Assembly (NCBI RefSeq): GCF_940670685.1
Contig: NZ_OW711693.1
Span: forward strand, 2,666,001-2,730,000
Source: Anaeropeptidivorans aminofermentans
GTDB lineage: Bacteria > Bacillota > Clostridia > Lachnospirales > UBA5962
DNA length: 64,000 nt
Direction: 5' to 3'
The notes under the pieces were generated by a model, which worked only from the letters and a program-made list of their open reading frames with translations, searched no databases and had not been told where the DNA came from. Below are positions 25,497 through 34,278 of this stretch, piece by piece (the first letter of the stretch is position 1; the number at the start of each line of letters is the position of its first letter). The position numbers and the translations under genes were made by a program.

Positions 25497-26487
25497 ATTT
25501 TATGACCTCCTTTACAGGAAGCTTATTTTCATATATAAAGCATCTGGTTTTATGCCCCGGTTCCCACTCTGTATCGTCTGGGGATTCCCTAGCGCAAAGC
25601 CCAGAAGCGTATTTGCATCTTGGGTGGAATTTACAGCCGGAAGGAAGGTCATGAGGGTCAGGCATAAGGCCCTCAATGGGGGAAAGAAATTCCGTCTCTT
25701 TATAAATATCCGGGATGCTTCCGAAAAGCCCGTTAGTATAGGGGTGGAGCGGATTTTCAAAAATATCTTTGATGGAGCCGGATTCCACAATCTCTCCTGC
25801 ATACATAATGGCAACCCTGTCGCAGATTTCAGACACTACCCCTAAATCATGGGTAATCAAAATCATTGAAGTTCTAAGCTTCTCCTTAAGCCCCTTCATA
25901 AGCTCAAGGACCTGGGCCTGAATGGTCACGTCAAGAGCCGTTGTAGGCTCGTCCGCTATGAGAAGCTTGGGGTTACAGGCAAGGGCCATGGCGATAACAA
26001 CTCTTTGCTTCATTCCCCCCGAAAACTGATGAGGGTATTCATAAGCCCTTTCGGCAGGGATTCTTACCAGTTCAAGCATTTCTATGGCCTTTTTTTCAGA
26101 CTCTGATTTACTTAAATTTTGATGATTTTCTATAACTTCCGCTATTTGGCTTACCACAGGAAAAACAGGATTTAAGGCGGTCATAGGGTCTTGAAATATC
26201 ATGGAGATTTCCTTTCCCCTGATTTTTCTGTAAGCCTCTTCTTTAAGGCTGAGGAGGTTCTTTTCGTTAAATAAAATTTTTCCCTTTTCTATTTTCCCCG
26301 GCGGGCAGTCAATAAGGCCCATGATGCCAAGGGCGGTAGTGGTTTTTCCTGCGCCTGTCTCTCCTACAAGGCCTAAGGTCTCTCCTTCGTTTATACTAAG
26401 GTTAACGCCGTTCACGGCATCAACCGTTCCGTCGTCAGTATGAAATTTAATGAAGAGATTTTCTATATCCAGTATTTTTTTATCCAT
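25489..26487 (-). CDS. oppD: Oligopeptide/dipeptide ABC transporter ATP-binding protein OppD-like
   Basis: 332 residues. Walker A GETGAGKTT, Q-loop MIFQDPMTALNPVFPV, signature FSGGMKQRVVIAMAL, Walker B LLIADEPTTALDVT, H-loop LITHDLG. The C-terminal oligopeptide domain (PSGCKFHPRCKYASGLC) is present. It supplies one of the two nucleotide-binding sites of the importer. Gap of 11 bases to oppC upstream. Confidence 0.95.
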   Translation of the reverse strand: MDKKILDIENLFIKFHTDDGTVDAVNGVNLSINEGETLGLVGETGAGKTTTALGIMGLIDCPPGKIEKGKILFNEKNLLSLKEEAYRKIRGKEISMIFQDPMTALNPVFPVVSQIAEVIENHQNLSKSESEKKAIEMLELVRIPAERAYEYPHQFSGGMKQRVVIAMALACNPKLLIADEPTTALDVTIQAQVLELMKGLKEKLRTSMILITHDLGVVSEICDRVAIMYAGEIVESGSIKDIFENPLHPYTNGLFGSIPDIYKETEFLSPIEGLMPDPHDLPSGCKFHPRCKYASGLCARESPDDTEWEPGHKTRCFIYENKLPVKEVIKYE

Positions 26488-26498
26488 TCCAAGGCCTC

Positions 26499-27389
26499 CT
26501 ATCGCTTCATTCTGGGGTCAAGAGCGTCCCTGAGGCCGTCCCCCATAAGGGTCAAGGCAATAATCGTAATAACGATTGCAATGCCTGGGAATGCCGTAAC
26601 ATGCCATGAATCCCTTATGACGTTTCGCCCGCTGGCAAGCATTGCACCCCATTCGGGATTTGGCGCCTGAACCCCAAGGCCGATAAAGCTTAATCCGCTT
26701 ATCTGCATAATGCCCCCTGCAACATTCATCACAAACTGGGAGATTAAGGGGCTTATGGCGTTTGGCAAAATGTGGCCTGCAATAATTCTAAAATCACTTG
26801 CCCCCTGCCCTTTTATGGCCTCAATAAACTCCTGGCCTGCAATTTGAAGAACTTGGGCCCTGATTAACCTTGCCGATGAAGGCACACTGCTGATAGCCAT
26901 AGCCATAATAAGGTTAAAAAGGGTGGGCTTCATAATGCTTACTAAAGTTATCATTAAAAGGGTGGTGGGTATGGCCATAAATACATCAAGAAAACGCATG
27001 ATTAAACTGTCGGAATACCCTCCGTAATAGCCTGCAAGAGAGCCTAAAACAGCCCCTATAATAAAGCTTATCATCATCGACGCAAAACCAATCCCTATGG
27101 AAATACGGCCGCCCCAGATGATTCTTGCGAAAATATCACGGCCGATTTCGTCGGTTCCCAGAAGCTTTCCTTCTGCCGGAAACTGAAGGGCCTGGGTAAG
27201 GTCCGGCTTTATCACCTGCTCTTCATAATTTATGTATAAAGGAGAGAGATAAACCCCAAGTAAAATAACAGCAAGCATTATCATGCCCACAACGGCGGAT
27301 TTATTTCTTTTAAGCCTCAGCCAAACATCTACCCAAAGGCTTCTTCTTTCCCCGGGCCGGCGTACTTTTATATTGTTATGCATTTGCAA
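26499..27389 (-). CDS. oppC: Oligopeptide/dipeptide ABC transporter permease OppC-like
   Basis: 296 residues with an N-terminal OppC_N segment (DVWLRLKRNKSAVVGMIMLA) and a binding-protein-dependent permease domain of five membrane helices. LLGTDEIGRDIFARIIWGGRISI and the coupling EAA-type loop (EFIEAIKGQGASDFRIIAGHILPNAI) are diagnostic. The start overlaps the oppB stop by 14 bases. Together with OppB it forms the channel. Confidence 0.95.
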   Translation of the reverse strand: MQMHNNIKVRRPGERRSLWVDVWLRLKRNKSAVVGMIMLAVILLGVYLSPLYINYEEQVIKPDLTQALQFPAEGKLLGTDEIGRDIFARIIWGGRISIGIGFASMMISFIIGAVLGSLAGYYGGYSDSLIMRFLDVFMAIPTTLLMITLVSIMKPTLFNLIMAMAISSVPSSARLIRAQVLQIAGQEFIEAIKGQGASDFRIIAGHILPNAISPLISQFVMNVAGGIMQISGLSFIGLGVQAPNPEWGAMLASGRNVIRDSWHVTAFPGIAIVITIIALTLMGDGLRDALDPRMKR

Positions 27390-28344
27390 CCGCCTCCTCC
27401 TGTGGTCTTTGGCGTCTCTTTATATAACGCGATTTGATTCTCGGGTCAACGAAAGCATAGGCAAGGTCCGTAAGAAGGTTTGCAAGAGCTATTACGATTG
27501 CCGTTATGATGACCCCCGAGAGGACTGTTGGTATATCCTTTTGCCTTAAGGCGTCAACCATCATTTTTCCCATACCATTGATGCCGAATAATGTTTCAAT
27601 AATAACGGAGCCGCCCATACAGTTTCCGATGGACATTCCGATGGCGGTTATGGTGGGCAGAAGAGCGTTTTTAAGGGCATGCCGCCTGATGACGATGCTT
27701 GGCTTAAGGCCCTTCGCCCTTGCGGTTCTGATATAATCCTGTCTTATGACATCAAGCATAGAAGCTCTTGTAAGCCTTGAATTTACCGCCCAGCCGGAAA
27801 CGGAAAGGCAAAGTACCGGCATCACAATAGCCGCCGGCGAATCAAATCCGCTTGAAGGCAGTATTCTGAGCTTTACAGAAAAAAGTATTATCAGCAAAAG
27901 ACCCAGCCAAAAGCCAGGCATTGCCGCCATGATAAGGCTCGCTATTCGCATAATATTGTCAAAAAGAGAGTTCTGCTTTACGGCAAGGGCAATACCCAAA
28001 GGTATGGATATGGCAAAAATAGCAATAAGAGAACCAAAGGATAAAACAAGAGTTGCCGGAAGCCTTGTTTTTATCATATCCGATACCTTCTGCTTCGTCG
28101 TATAAGATGTGCCCAAATCTCCTGTTACCGCTTTCTTTGCGTAATTAAAATACTGGGTAGGAAGGGGATCATTAAGCCCCAGCTCCTCCCGCATTTGATG
28201 AACCTCTGCTTCTTTGGCGTTTATGCCTAAAATCATTTTTGCCGGATCTCCGGGGCTTAATGAAAGCATAAGAAATACAATGATTGAGACCCCCAAAACA
28301 ACCGGTATCATCTGTATAAGCCTTTTGATTACGTATCTTATCAT
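27376..28344 (-). CDS. oppB: Oligopeptide/dipeptide ABC transporter permease OppB-like
   Basis: 322 residues. N-terminus MIRYVIKRLIQMIPVVLGVS, the FLMLSLSPGDPAKMILG block, PTQYFNYAKKAVTGDLGTSY and the coupling loop DYIRTARAKGLKPSIVIRRHALKNALLP are as in DppB/OppB; six membrane helices. AAAGGGGG stands ahead of the ATG. A gap of 424 bases rich in repeats separates it from the binding-protein gene upstream, unusual for such an operon. Confidence 0.95.
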   Translation of the reverse strand: MIRYVIKRLIQMIPVVLGVSIIVFLMLSLSPGDPAKMILGINAKEAEVHQMREELGLNDPLPTQYFNYAKKAVTGDLGTSYTTKQKVSDMIKTRLPATLVLSFGSLIAIFAISIPLGIALAVKQNSLFDNIMRIASLIMAAMPGFWLGLLLIILFSVKLRILPSSGFDSPAAIVMPVLCLSVSGWAVNSRLTRASMLDVIRQDYIRTARAKGLKPSIVIRRHALKNALLPTITAIGMSIGNCMGGSVIIETLFGINGMGKMMVDALRQKDIPTVLSGVIITAIVIALANLLTDLAYAFVDPRIKSRYIKRRQRPQEEAVANA

Positions 28345-28436
28345 GGTCTGTCCCCCTTTAGCTTAAGGAATCTGTAATCCCCATACCCTTACAAATATAG
28401 AAAAGGCGGATAAAATGTTTATACTGCAGTAAATTT

Positions 28437-28561
28437 CTTATAAAGAAGGAACAAATACCTATTTACAATAACCTCAAGAACACGGATTTCCTTCGGAAGC
28501 AGTATATTTTGAGGCAATGTAAACATACGGTTTTGTTCCTTCTTTTATTTTAAATTTACTA
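28437..28561. repeat. Family A palindromic repeat, copy 3, inside the opp operon
   Basis: A near-complete copy: AGTAAATTTCTTATAAAGAA at the left and TTTTAAATTTACTATAA at the right, outer stem GAAGGAACAAA/TTTTGTTCCTTC, inner stem CCTCAA/TTGAGG and a core with ACGGATTTCCTTCGGAAGC, whose UUCG-type loop would be very stable in RNA. It lies between the binding-protein gene and the permease genes. Confidence 0.85.
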
Positions 28562-28665
28562 TAATTTAAAATCAGTATAAAAGCAGAACAAAATAATGCT
28601 CCTTCTTATTTTACTGATTTATCCGCCTTGACTATGCTGCTATTTCGCATGAATTTAAGTGTGGA
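28562..28665. repeat. Family C repeat next to family A copy 3
   Basis: AATCAGTATAAAAGCAG, AATAATGCTCCTTC and TTGACTATGCTGCTATTTCG, ATGAATTTAAGTGTGG follow the family C order, with a partial duplication of the AATGCTCC part. Confidence 0.65.
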
Positions 28666-28699
28666 AGAAATTCTCTGTTTTATAAACGAAGTCTTTAAT

Positions 28700-28766
28700 T
28701 ATAGTAAAATAGCCTTAAGAGCAGCAAAAACCTATTTTCCATAAAGGGTTTTTGTTACCTTAATTA
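28700..28766 (+). repeat. Family B end fragment inside the opp operon
   Basis: ATAGTAAAATAGCCTTAAG, AAAAACCTATTTTCCATAAA and GGGTTTTTGTTACCTTAAT form a short hairpin-like copy of the B end block, just behind the binding-protein stop. Confidence 0.7.
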
Positions 28767-28768
28767 AA

Positions 28769-30289
28769 CTATTCTGCCGTAATCGAAGCATTGCGGAAGG
28801 AAATAAGCCCACTGGTTAATATTTCTACGTCCTTAAGCTCTTTTACATGAGCAAAATAGGATAAACGTGAGATGCTGGGAACAATTGGCACCTCCTGAGC
28901 CGCTATATCCTGAACTTCCTTGGCAGCTGCTATCATCTCCTCTTCGGAAGTAGTCGCCTTGGCTATATTATAAAGTTCATCTGTTCTTTCATTGCTGTAA
29001 AAGCCGATATTATTCATTCCGAAGCTTCCGGTATAATAACATTCAAAGGCTGAAAGGGGATTTCCCGTAGTGTTTCCCCAGCCGCCTGATAAAAGCTGAT
29101 AGTCTGCCCCTGCCATTTTTTCAAGGAATACGCCGAATTCAAGGTTCGTTATGGTCATTTCAACATTGATAGACCTTAATTGAGCCTGAAAGGCTTCCAT
29201 AGCAGGGTCAGAACCGGAATAGATAACGGCTTCAAATTTCAAAGGATTGGAAGCGTTATATCCTTCCGCCTCAAGAAGTGCTTTTGCCTTATCCAGATTA
29301 TATTCCAAAGTATGAGGAGAAGAATAGTATGTACTTAAGGTCTCGGGAAACATACTGTCTATGGCCTTTCTTCCGGGAGATAATGCGGCGATGCCTTCTT
29401 TATCATAAGCATGGGCAATGGCTCTTCTTACGTTTACATTGTCAAAAGGCTCTTTCGTCGTATTCATTGCAATAAAACCTGTGTAAGCCGTGGCCTTTTC
29501 CTCAAGGGTAAGCTTGCTGTTTTCTGTAGCTCTGTCTTTATCCTTTGCATCTATCAGCGCAAACTGAGCGTCTCCCGACTCAACGGCGATATATTTTGCA
29601 GCCGCTTCTGAAATGCCTTTAAAGGTAATGGTGCTTAACTGGGCTTTTTCAAAAGGATATTCAGTCCATGCTTCTAAAATGAGCTTATCCCCAGGCACAA
29701 ATTCCTTCACTTTATAAGGGCCTGTTCCGATTGGGGCATTGGCGTAGGCATCGCCTGCTTCTTCGCAGTATTTTTTATTTACGATAATAACTTCTGCAAA
29801 GTCTCTCAATATGCCGCTGTTAGGCTCTGTAAGCTTTACGATGAGCTTATTGCCCTCCGATGCAACTCCTTCTATCCCCGCCATAAAGGAAGCCTTTTTT
29901 GCTATATTTCTAAGCCTTTCAATAGAGTAAACAACATCATCCATGGTCATATCTTCGCCGTTATGGAATTTATAGCCTGTATTTATTGTAAACTCTATTG
30001 TCATATTATCCGGCTGTCTCCACTCGGAAGCCACATCAGGAATAATGTTAAAATTGTCGTCGGCTTTTATAATTCTGTCGTAAACGTGATACATCATAGA
30101 AGATGTGTCGGTATAATTTGCTTCGATAGGGTCCATATTATTGCCTATGGAGCTTACAATTACCGTAATATCTTTATTTGCCGGGCTCTCTTTTGGGTTT
30201 CCTCCGTCTGTACTTCCGCCGCCTCCGCAGGACGTAACAATCATAGACGATAATACAAGGAATAAAATCAGTGCTGATAATTTTTTCAT
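28769..30289 (-). CDS. oppA: Extracellular solute-binding lipoprotein, family 5 (OppA/DppA-like)
   Basis: 506 residues. The signal peptide ends in lipobox VTSC with Cys21, followed by a Gly-rich linker (CGGGGSTDGG), so it is anchored outside the membrane. The family 5 fold is clear: DPIEANYTDTSSMMYHVYDR, FTINTGYKFHNGEDMTMDDVVYSIER, PIGTGPYKVKEF, NVRRAIAHAYDKEGIA and YNLDKAKALLEAEGY. It captures the peptide or related solute for OppBCDF. GGAGG precedes the ATG. Distance to the permease genes suggests separate control of its level. Confidence 0.94.
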   Translation of the reverse strand: MKKLSALILFLVLSSMIVTSCGGGGSTDGGNPKESPANKDITVIVSSIGNNMDPIEANYTDTSSMMYHVYDRIIKADDNFNIIPDVASEWRQPDNMTIEFTINTGYKFHNGEDMTMDDVVYSIERLRNIAKKASFMAGIEGVASEGNKLIVKLTEPNSGILRDFAEVIIVNKKYCEEAGDAYANAPIGTGPYKVKEFVPGDKLILEAWTEYPFEKAQLSTITFKGISEAAAKYIAVESGDAQFALIDAKDKDRATENSKLTLEEKATAYTGFIAMNTTKEPFDNVNVRRAIAHAYDKEGIAALSPGRKAIDSMFPETLSTYYSSPHTLEYNLDKAKALLEAEGYNASNPLKFEAVIYSGSDPAMEAFQAQLRSINVEMTITNLEFGVFLEKMAGADYQLLSGGWGNTTGNPLSAFECYYTGSFGMNNIGFYSNERTDELYNIAKATTSEEEMIAAAKEVQDIAAQEVPIVPSISRLSYFAHVKELKDVEILTSGLISFRNASITAE

Positions 30290-30364
30290 AAATTAACCTC
30301 CAGTTCTTTTACTTATGGCAAAACAATTTAATCAGGAGAACAAAAATCTTATATTTTGAAAGGC

Positions 30365-30430
30365 TCAATACAGCGTTTTTAATACTTAAGCTCTTTATGA
30401 AAATAGATTTTTGTTCCTTAAAGTTGCCTA
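30365..30430 (+). repeat. Family B end fragment between dipeptidase-like and oppA genes
   Basis: CTCTTTATGAAAATAGATTT, TTGTTCCTTAAAG: the terminal part of family B. The rest of the 144-base gap shows no clear promoter. Confidence 0.6.
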
Positions 30431-30433
30431 GCC

Positions 30434-31594
30434 TTATTTCCATACTGCCTTAAAAACTCTTAAAAAGTTTCCGCCGAGTATGTTTTTTATATCGCTGTCA
30501 CTATAACCTCTTGAAACCAATCCTCTTGTGATATTAATTATGGATCTATAATCCTTCATACCCTTTACATATTCTATGGAAGGGCCGTCTCCCGGCTTAA
30601 AGCCCATGCCTGGGGCCACAAGCTCTTTAAACTTCAATGCCATCCACTTTGTCTGGGGCATGGGCCAGTCAGTACCTATGCCTACATGAGAAGGGCCTGT
30701 AAGCTTTGCAATATAGTCTATATGGTCCAGAAGATGCTCTATGGTGGTATTTTCAGGCTCTTCTGCGATGAACCATGGCATACAGAATACCCCTATTACG
30801 CCGCCGGTTTCTGCGATTGCTTTAATTTCTTCATCGGATTTTGCCCTGTTATGGAAATAAACCTTTTCCGCCGCCGAATGAGAAGCAATCACAGGCTTTT
30901 TAGAATATTTACAGGCATCTAAAGTAGTCTGCTTTCCACAGTGGCCCGTGTCTACCACAATACCAAGCTCATTCATCTTTTCTACGAACTTAATGCCGAA
31001 ATTTGAAAGGCCGGCATTATTTTGTTCCATACAGCCTGCGCCTAAATAATTATGATTATTGTAAGTAAGCTGTATTACTCTAAGACCGAAGCGGAAGAAT
31101 TTTTCAAGAAGGACTAAATCTTTTTCAAAGCCTAAAGTTTCCTGGCAGGTTACGATACCCGCTTTTAGATTATTTGCCTTGGCATATTCAATGTCTTCTG
31201 CTTTAAAAGCCTTAATGAGCCATGGTTTTTTATCAAATTCTTCCTGAATGGAAAGGGCCGATGCGTATAATTCTTCTTTGCTTGAAACCCCAAGCTGCCT
31301 ATTTCCTGCTGTAAGGCCGCTTTCATAGAAGCAGTCCTTATATAAGTCTGAAAGCTTACCGTCTGTAAACAAATCATGGATATATTCTTCAGTAAAATTA
31401 AGCTGTGCAATAACATTTCCCGGATATTTTTCCTGGGCAAGGTTCAGGGTTTCTTCCTCAAAGCCTTCTTCAAAAGAATATGTTCCTATGGGGCCTTGAA
31501 AAAGCATGTCTATAATAATACTTTCGTCATGCAGTTGTCTTGCTCTTTTTTCCTGTTCGTCTGTCAGCTGAAACGGATAAAGCTCCTCTAACAT
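30434..31594 (-). CDS. Membrane dipeptidase-like protein, peptidase family M19
   Basis: 386 residues of the renal-dipeptidase amidohydrolase fold. Later metal and substrate sites are present: DTGHCGKQT, VIASHSAAEKVYFHNR, GVIGVFCMPWF and HVGIGTDWPMP. The N-terminal His-x-Asp metal pair expected after the first strand is not seen; the position reads IIIDMLFQGPIG, so the metal site differs from classical M19 enzymes. Family members cut dipeptides, some with D-residues at the C-terminus. No signal peptide. The ATG follows directly on the stop of the upstream gene, with no spacer. Confidence 0.87.
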   Translation of the reverse strand: MLEELYPFQLTDEQEKRARQLHDESIIIDMLFQGPIGTYSFEEGFEEETLNLAQEKYPGNVIAQLNFTEEYIHDLFTDGKLSDLYKDCFYESGLTAGNRQLGVSSKEELYASALSIQEEFDKKPWLIKAFKAEDIEYAKANNLKAGIVTCQETLGFEKDLVLLEKFFRFGLRVIQLTYNNHNYLGAGCMEQNNAGLSNFGIKFVEKMNELGIVVDTGHCGKQTTLDACKYSKKPVIASHSAAEKVYFHNRAKSDEEIKAIAETGGVIGVFCMPWFIAEEPENTTIEHLLDHIDYIAKLTGPSHVGIGTDWPMPQTKWMALKFKELVAPGMGFKPGDGPSIEYVKGMKDYRSIINITRGLVSRGYSDSDIKNILGGNFLRVFKAVWK

Positions 31595-32557
31595 CTACTC
31601 ACCCCTTATATTTTTTTCTATAATGCCTGCGATATAGTCGGCGGAAGCCAAATCCTCTACGGCAAGCCCCAGCGCCTCAAATATGGTTGTATCCTCGTCA
31701 TTTTTCCGGCCTTCTAAATTTCCTAATATAACGTCTCCCAGTTCCCCTAAAAGATGTTCTTTCGTAATTGCGCCTTCTGAAAGCGGAATAAGAAAATCCC
31801 CTGATTCAGCAAGAGTTGACTCAATTCTGTCTCCAAATACCCGAGATTTTTTAACAATCTCCGTATCAAGCTCCCGGCAATCTGGGGTACAGGCTCCTAC
31901 GGCATTAATATGGGCGCCTTTTTTTACGTCTTTACCGAACAATATGGGATTTTTGGCAGAAGTAACGGTGCAAATAATATCTGCGTTTTCTACTGCCTTG
32001 GAGACCTCTGTACAGATATGAATAGGGATAGGAAATTTAGCACTCATTTCCTCTTTAAATTTTTTAAGGGAATCTTTGTTTATATCCCAAACGTATACTG
32101 CTTTTATATCCCGTACATAGCTTATGGCTTCAAGATGTTTCCTCGCTTGAAGACCCGAGCCTAAAATACATAATACCTCTGCGTTCTTTCTTGCAAGATA
32201 ATCTGTTGCAAGGGCGCTTACGGCTGCAGTTCTTACCCCTGTTATGGCTTCTGCCTCAACGACGGCTTTAAGAGCGCCTGTATCGGCATCAAATAAAGTT
32301 ATTAGCCCCTGGTGGGAAGGCATTCCCCTTTTAAAATTATCAGGAAAAACCGTTATAATCTTTGCCCCTGCTATTGTTCTTCCAGGAATAGACGCGGGCA
32401 TAAGGCCCAATATCTTTCTTTCCTCTATTTCCATAGCCACCCTTAGCACCTGGGACGCTTCCCCTTTTGATAAAGCACATAGGGTATCTTTCATAAGCCC
32501 TATACAGCTTTTCAGATCAAAAAGTTCTGCAACCTGCTGTTCTGAAATAAAAAGCAT
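31595..32557 (-). CDS. Ornithine cyclodeaminase / mu-crystallin family protein
   Basis: 320 residues. NAD(P)-binding domain with LCILGSGLQARKHLEAI (about 129-145), preceded by EAEAITGVRTAAVSALAT and followed by ICTVTSAKNPI and INAVGACTPDCRELD. GLMPASIPG and AGAKIITVFPDN belong to the dimer and substrate domain. Family reactions include ornithine to proline, alanine dehydrogenase and ketimine reductase, so the exact substrate is open. It is the first gene of the operon leading to the dipeptidase and the Opp transporter. GGAG lies 12 bases ahead of the ATG, slightly far. Confidence 0.88.
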   Translation of the reverse strand: MLFISEQQVAELFDLKSCIGLMKDTLCALSKGEASQVLRVAMEIEERKILGLMPASIPGRTIAGAKIITVFPDNFKRGMPSHQGLITLFDADTGALKAVVEAEAITGVRTAAVSALATDYLARKNAEVLCILGSGLQARKHLEAISYVRDIKAVYVWDINKDSLKKFKEEMSAKFPIPIHICTEVSKAVENADIICTVTSAKNPILFGKDVKKGAHINAVGACTPDCRELDTEIVKKSRVFGDRIESTLAESGDFLIPLSEGAITKEHLLGELGDVILGNLEGRKNDEDTTIFEALGLAVEDLASADYIAGIIEKNIRGE

Positions 32558-32622
32558 CAGATATCACTTCTCCATTCAATAGTTTTATGGCAATATTAAT
32601 TTTTTATTGTAAAGTAAAGTTT

Positions 32623-32688
32623 GATTTTCTGCGAAGCTTCACAACATGATATAATATGAACAAAATCAAACTTTGGTTGATTTTGTTC
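32623..32688. promoter_or_regulatory. Inverted repeats upstream of the peptide operon
   Basis: GAACAAAATCAA (32658-32669) pairs perfectly with TTGATTTTGTTC (32677-32688) across seven bases, and AAAATCAAACTTT in it also pairs with AAAGTTTGATTTT at 32616-32628. Located 100-130 bases ahead of the first operon gene. It could be an operator for the divergent regulator; no consensus promoter was recognised for the operon. Confidence 0.55.
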
Positions 32689-32844
32689 ACGAATACATTT
32701 TGCGAAGACAACTGTATGAGCAAAATTATACTTATGATATAATGATTTAATAAAAAAGATAAGCTTTTAAAAAGTGACAATATGGTGCAAACGCTTAAGA
32801 TAGATATAAACTTAACAACCTTTATCAAACTAATTATATCTTAC

Positions 32845-32890
32845 ATATACATGTCTGTATATTGACTTTAAATCGTCTTTAATATATTTT
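32845..32890 (+). promoter_or_regulatory. Promoter of the divergent regulator gene with 7-bp inverted repeat
   Basis: TTGACT (32862-32867), a 17-base spacer and TATTTT (32885-32890) make a plausible promoter. ATATACA and TGTATAT pair across TGTC at 32845-32862, ending on the -35 box: a fitting place for autoregulation. Confidence 0.55.
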
Positions 32891-32929
32891 TATATTAAAG
32901 ACCGCTTAATATTAAACGGGAGGTTTTAT

Positions 32930-34255
32930 ATGCTTTTTAAGCTGGCTGTTGTTGGACATAAGGAGTCTCTAAAAGAAATACAGAATATCATTTATTCAAA
33001 ATTCAATAATGTAGAACCTGTAGTTGTGGAATTTAACGACGATGACGAATCTGAGTCTGCCTATAATAATCTTGTGAAAATCATGCCCCTTTGCGATGCT
33101 ATTTTATATACCCGCTTTGAGCCTTATAAAATTATGGCAAGCATGCTTGAGCACACTGTTCCCGTAAGATAAGTTGACGTAGATTCTTCAAACCTTATTC
33201 ACTGCCTTTTAAAAGCCGCTTATCACTATAAAGCTGATATCAGAAACATAAGTATAGACACTCTCGACAGAGAAGCCGTTATGTCTGCCTTTACCTCCAT
33301 AGGCATAGATGAAAGTGAGGTTAAAGCTCATATCATCAATATAGATTCAGGAGATAAGCACTTTGTCCATAAAATAGATACAGAGCATAGATATAATTAC
33401 AATAAAAATTTATGCGATTTTTGTATCACAAATATCCGAAGCATTTATGTAAAAATGATTCAGGAAAATATTAAATGCGTTTTGCTTGCCCCCAGCAAAG
33501 AAACTTATATTTACGAAATAAGGCGGCTTATGATCAGCCACGGCTTAAACAAATTAAATGATAACCACAATGTAATCATAAAACTTAAGCTTTATCCGAA
33601 AAGCGATTTTTATATCTATAATAAAACCCTTTTACAAGAGGTAATGGATTTAAATAAAGCAAGGGAATATGCCGCCATTTTTTCCGAAAATGTAAGAGGG
33701 GTAATAATTTCTGCAAGCGAAATGGAATTTTATATCCTATGCAAAAGCGCCCTTTTGGAAAGCGAAACGGAAAACTTTACAAAGCTTGATTTGCTTCAAA
33801 GCATAGCCGCTCATACGGCGCTGACGGTGAATATAGCCATAGGCTATGGAAATAATTTAAAGAAAGCAAAGGCCAATGCCGAAACAGGCCTGAAACATTC
33901 AAACCCAAATTCCAATCAAGCTTATGTCGTTTATGACGCAGAAAATATTGTAGGGCCTATAGAACCAAATGAAATCATAAGCATATATGAAGAGCTTATA
34001 GACGAAAGGCTTATACAAATAAGCGAATTATCGGGCCTTAGTATTAATACCATATATAAAATAGATACTTATGTGAAGCAGAAAAGAAACAGCCCCGTTA
34101 CCTCAAAAGAGCTTTCCATACATCTTGGCATAAGCACGAGAACTGCCGACAGAATCGTATCAAGACTTGAAAAATGCGGGCTTATTATAGAAGCAGGCCG
34201 TCAGGTAATAAAGGAAAGAGGAAGGCCTACAAGAATACTTAAAATTATGTTTTGA
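32930..34255 (+). pseudogene. Winged-helix regulator with nucleotidyl-cyclase-like domain, interrupted by one in-frame TAA
   Basis: A continuous frame of 440 sense codons from ATG 32930 (GGGAGG ahead) to the TGA ending at 34255, broken only by TAA at 33170-33172 after residue 80. Codons on both sides make one protein: EHTVPVR, stop, VDVDSSNLIHCLLKAAYHY, DIRNISIDTLDREAV. Later parts hold a cyclase/GGDEF-like block (NIAIGYGNNLKKAKANAETGL) and a C-terminal winged helix (VTSKELSIHLGISTRTADRI, SRLEKCGLIIEAGRQV). It diverges from the peptide operon and is its likely regulator. The second part could restart at the ATG at 33281 but lacks a ribosome binding site. An assembly error is possible. Confidence 0.85.
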
Positions 34256-34278
34256 TTTCATATTTCGGAGGGATAAGA

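Noticed and set aside
32623-32637. CodY box ahead of the peptide operon
   Set aside because: About 10 of 15 bases fit AATTTTCWGAAAATT, within chance in A/T-rich DNA.
32604-32828. Open frame of 74 codons, minus strand, between the operon and its regulator
   Set aside because: Lies over the inverted repeats and A/T-rich promoter region; no ribosome binding site or conserved pattern.
2734-33172. Stop-codon reassignment to explain the two in-frame TAA codons
   Set aside because: TAA ends many intact genes in the window.
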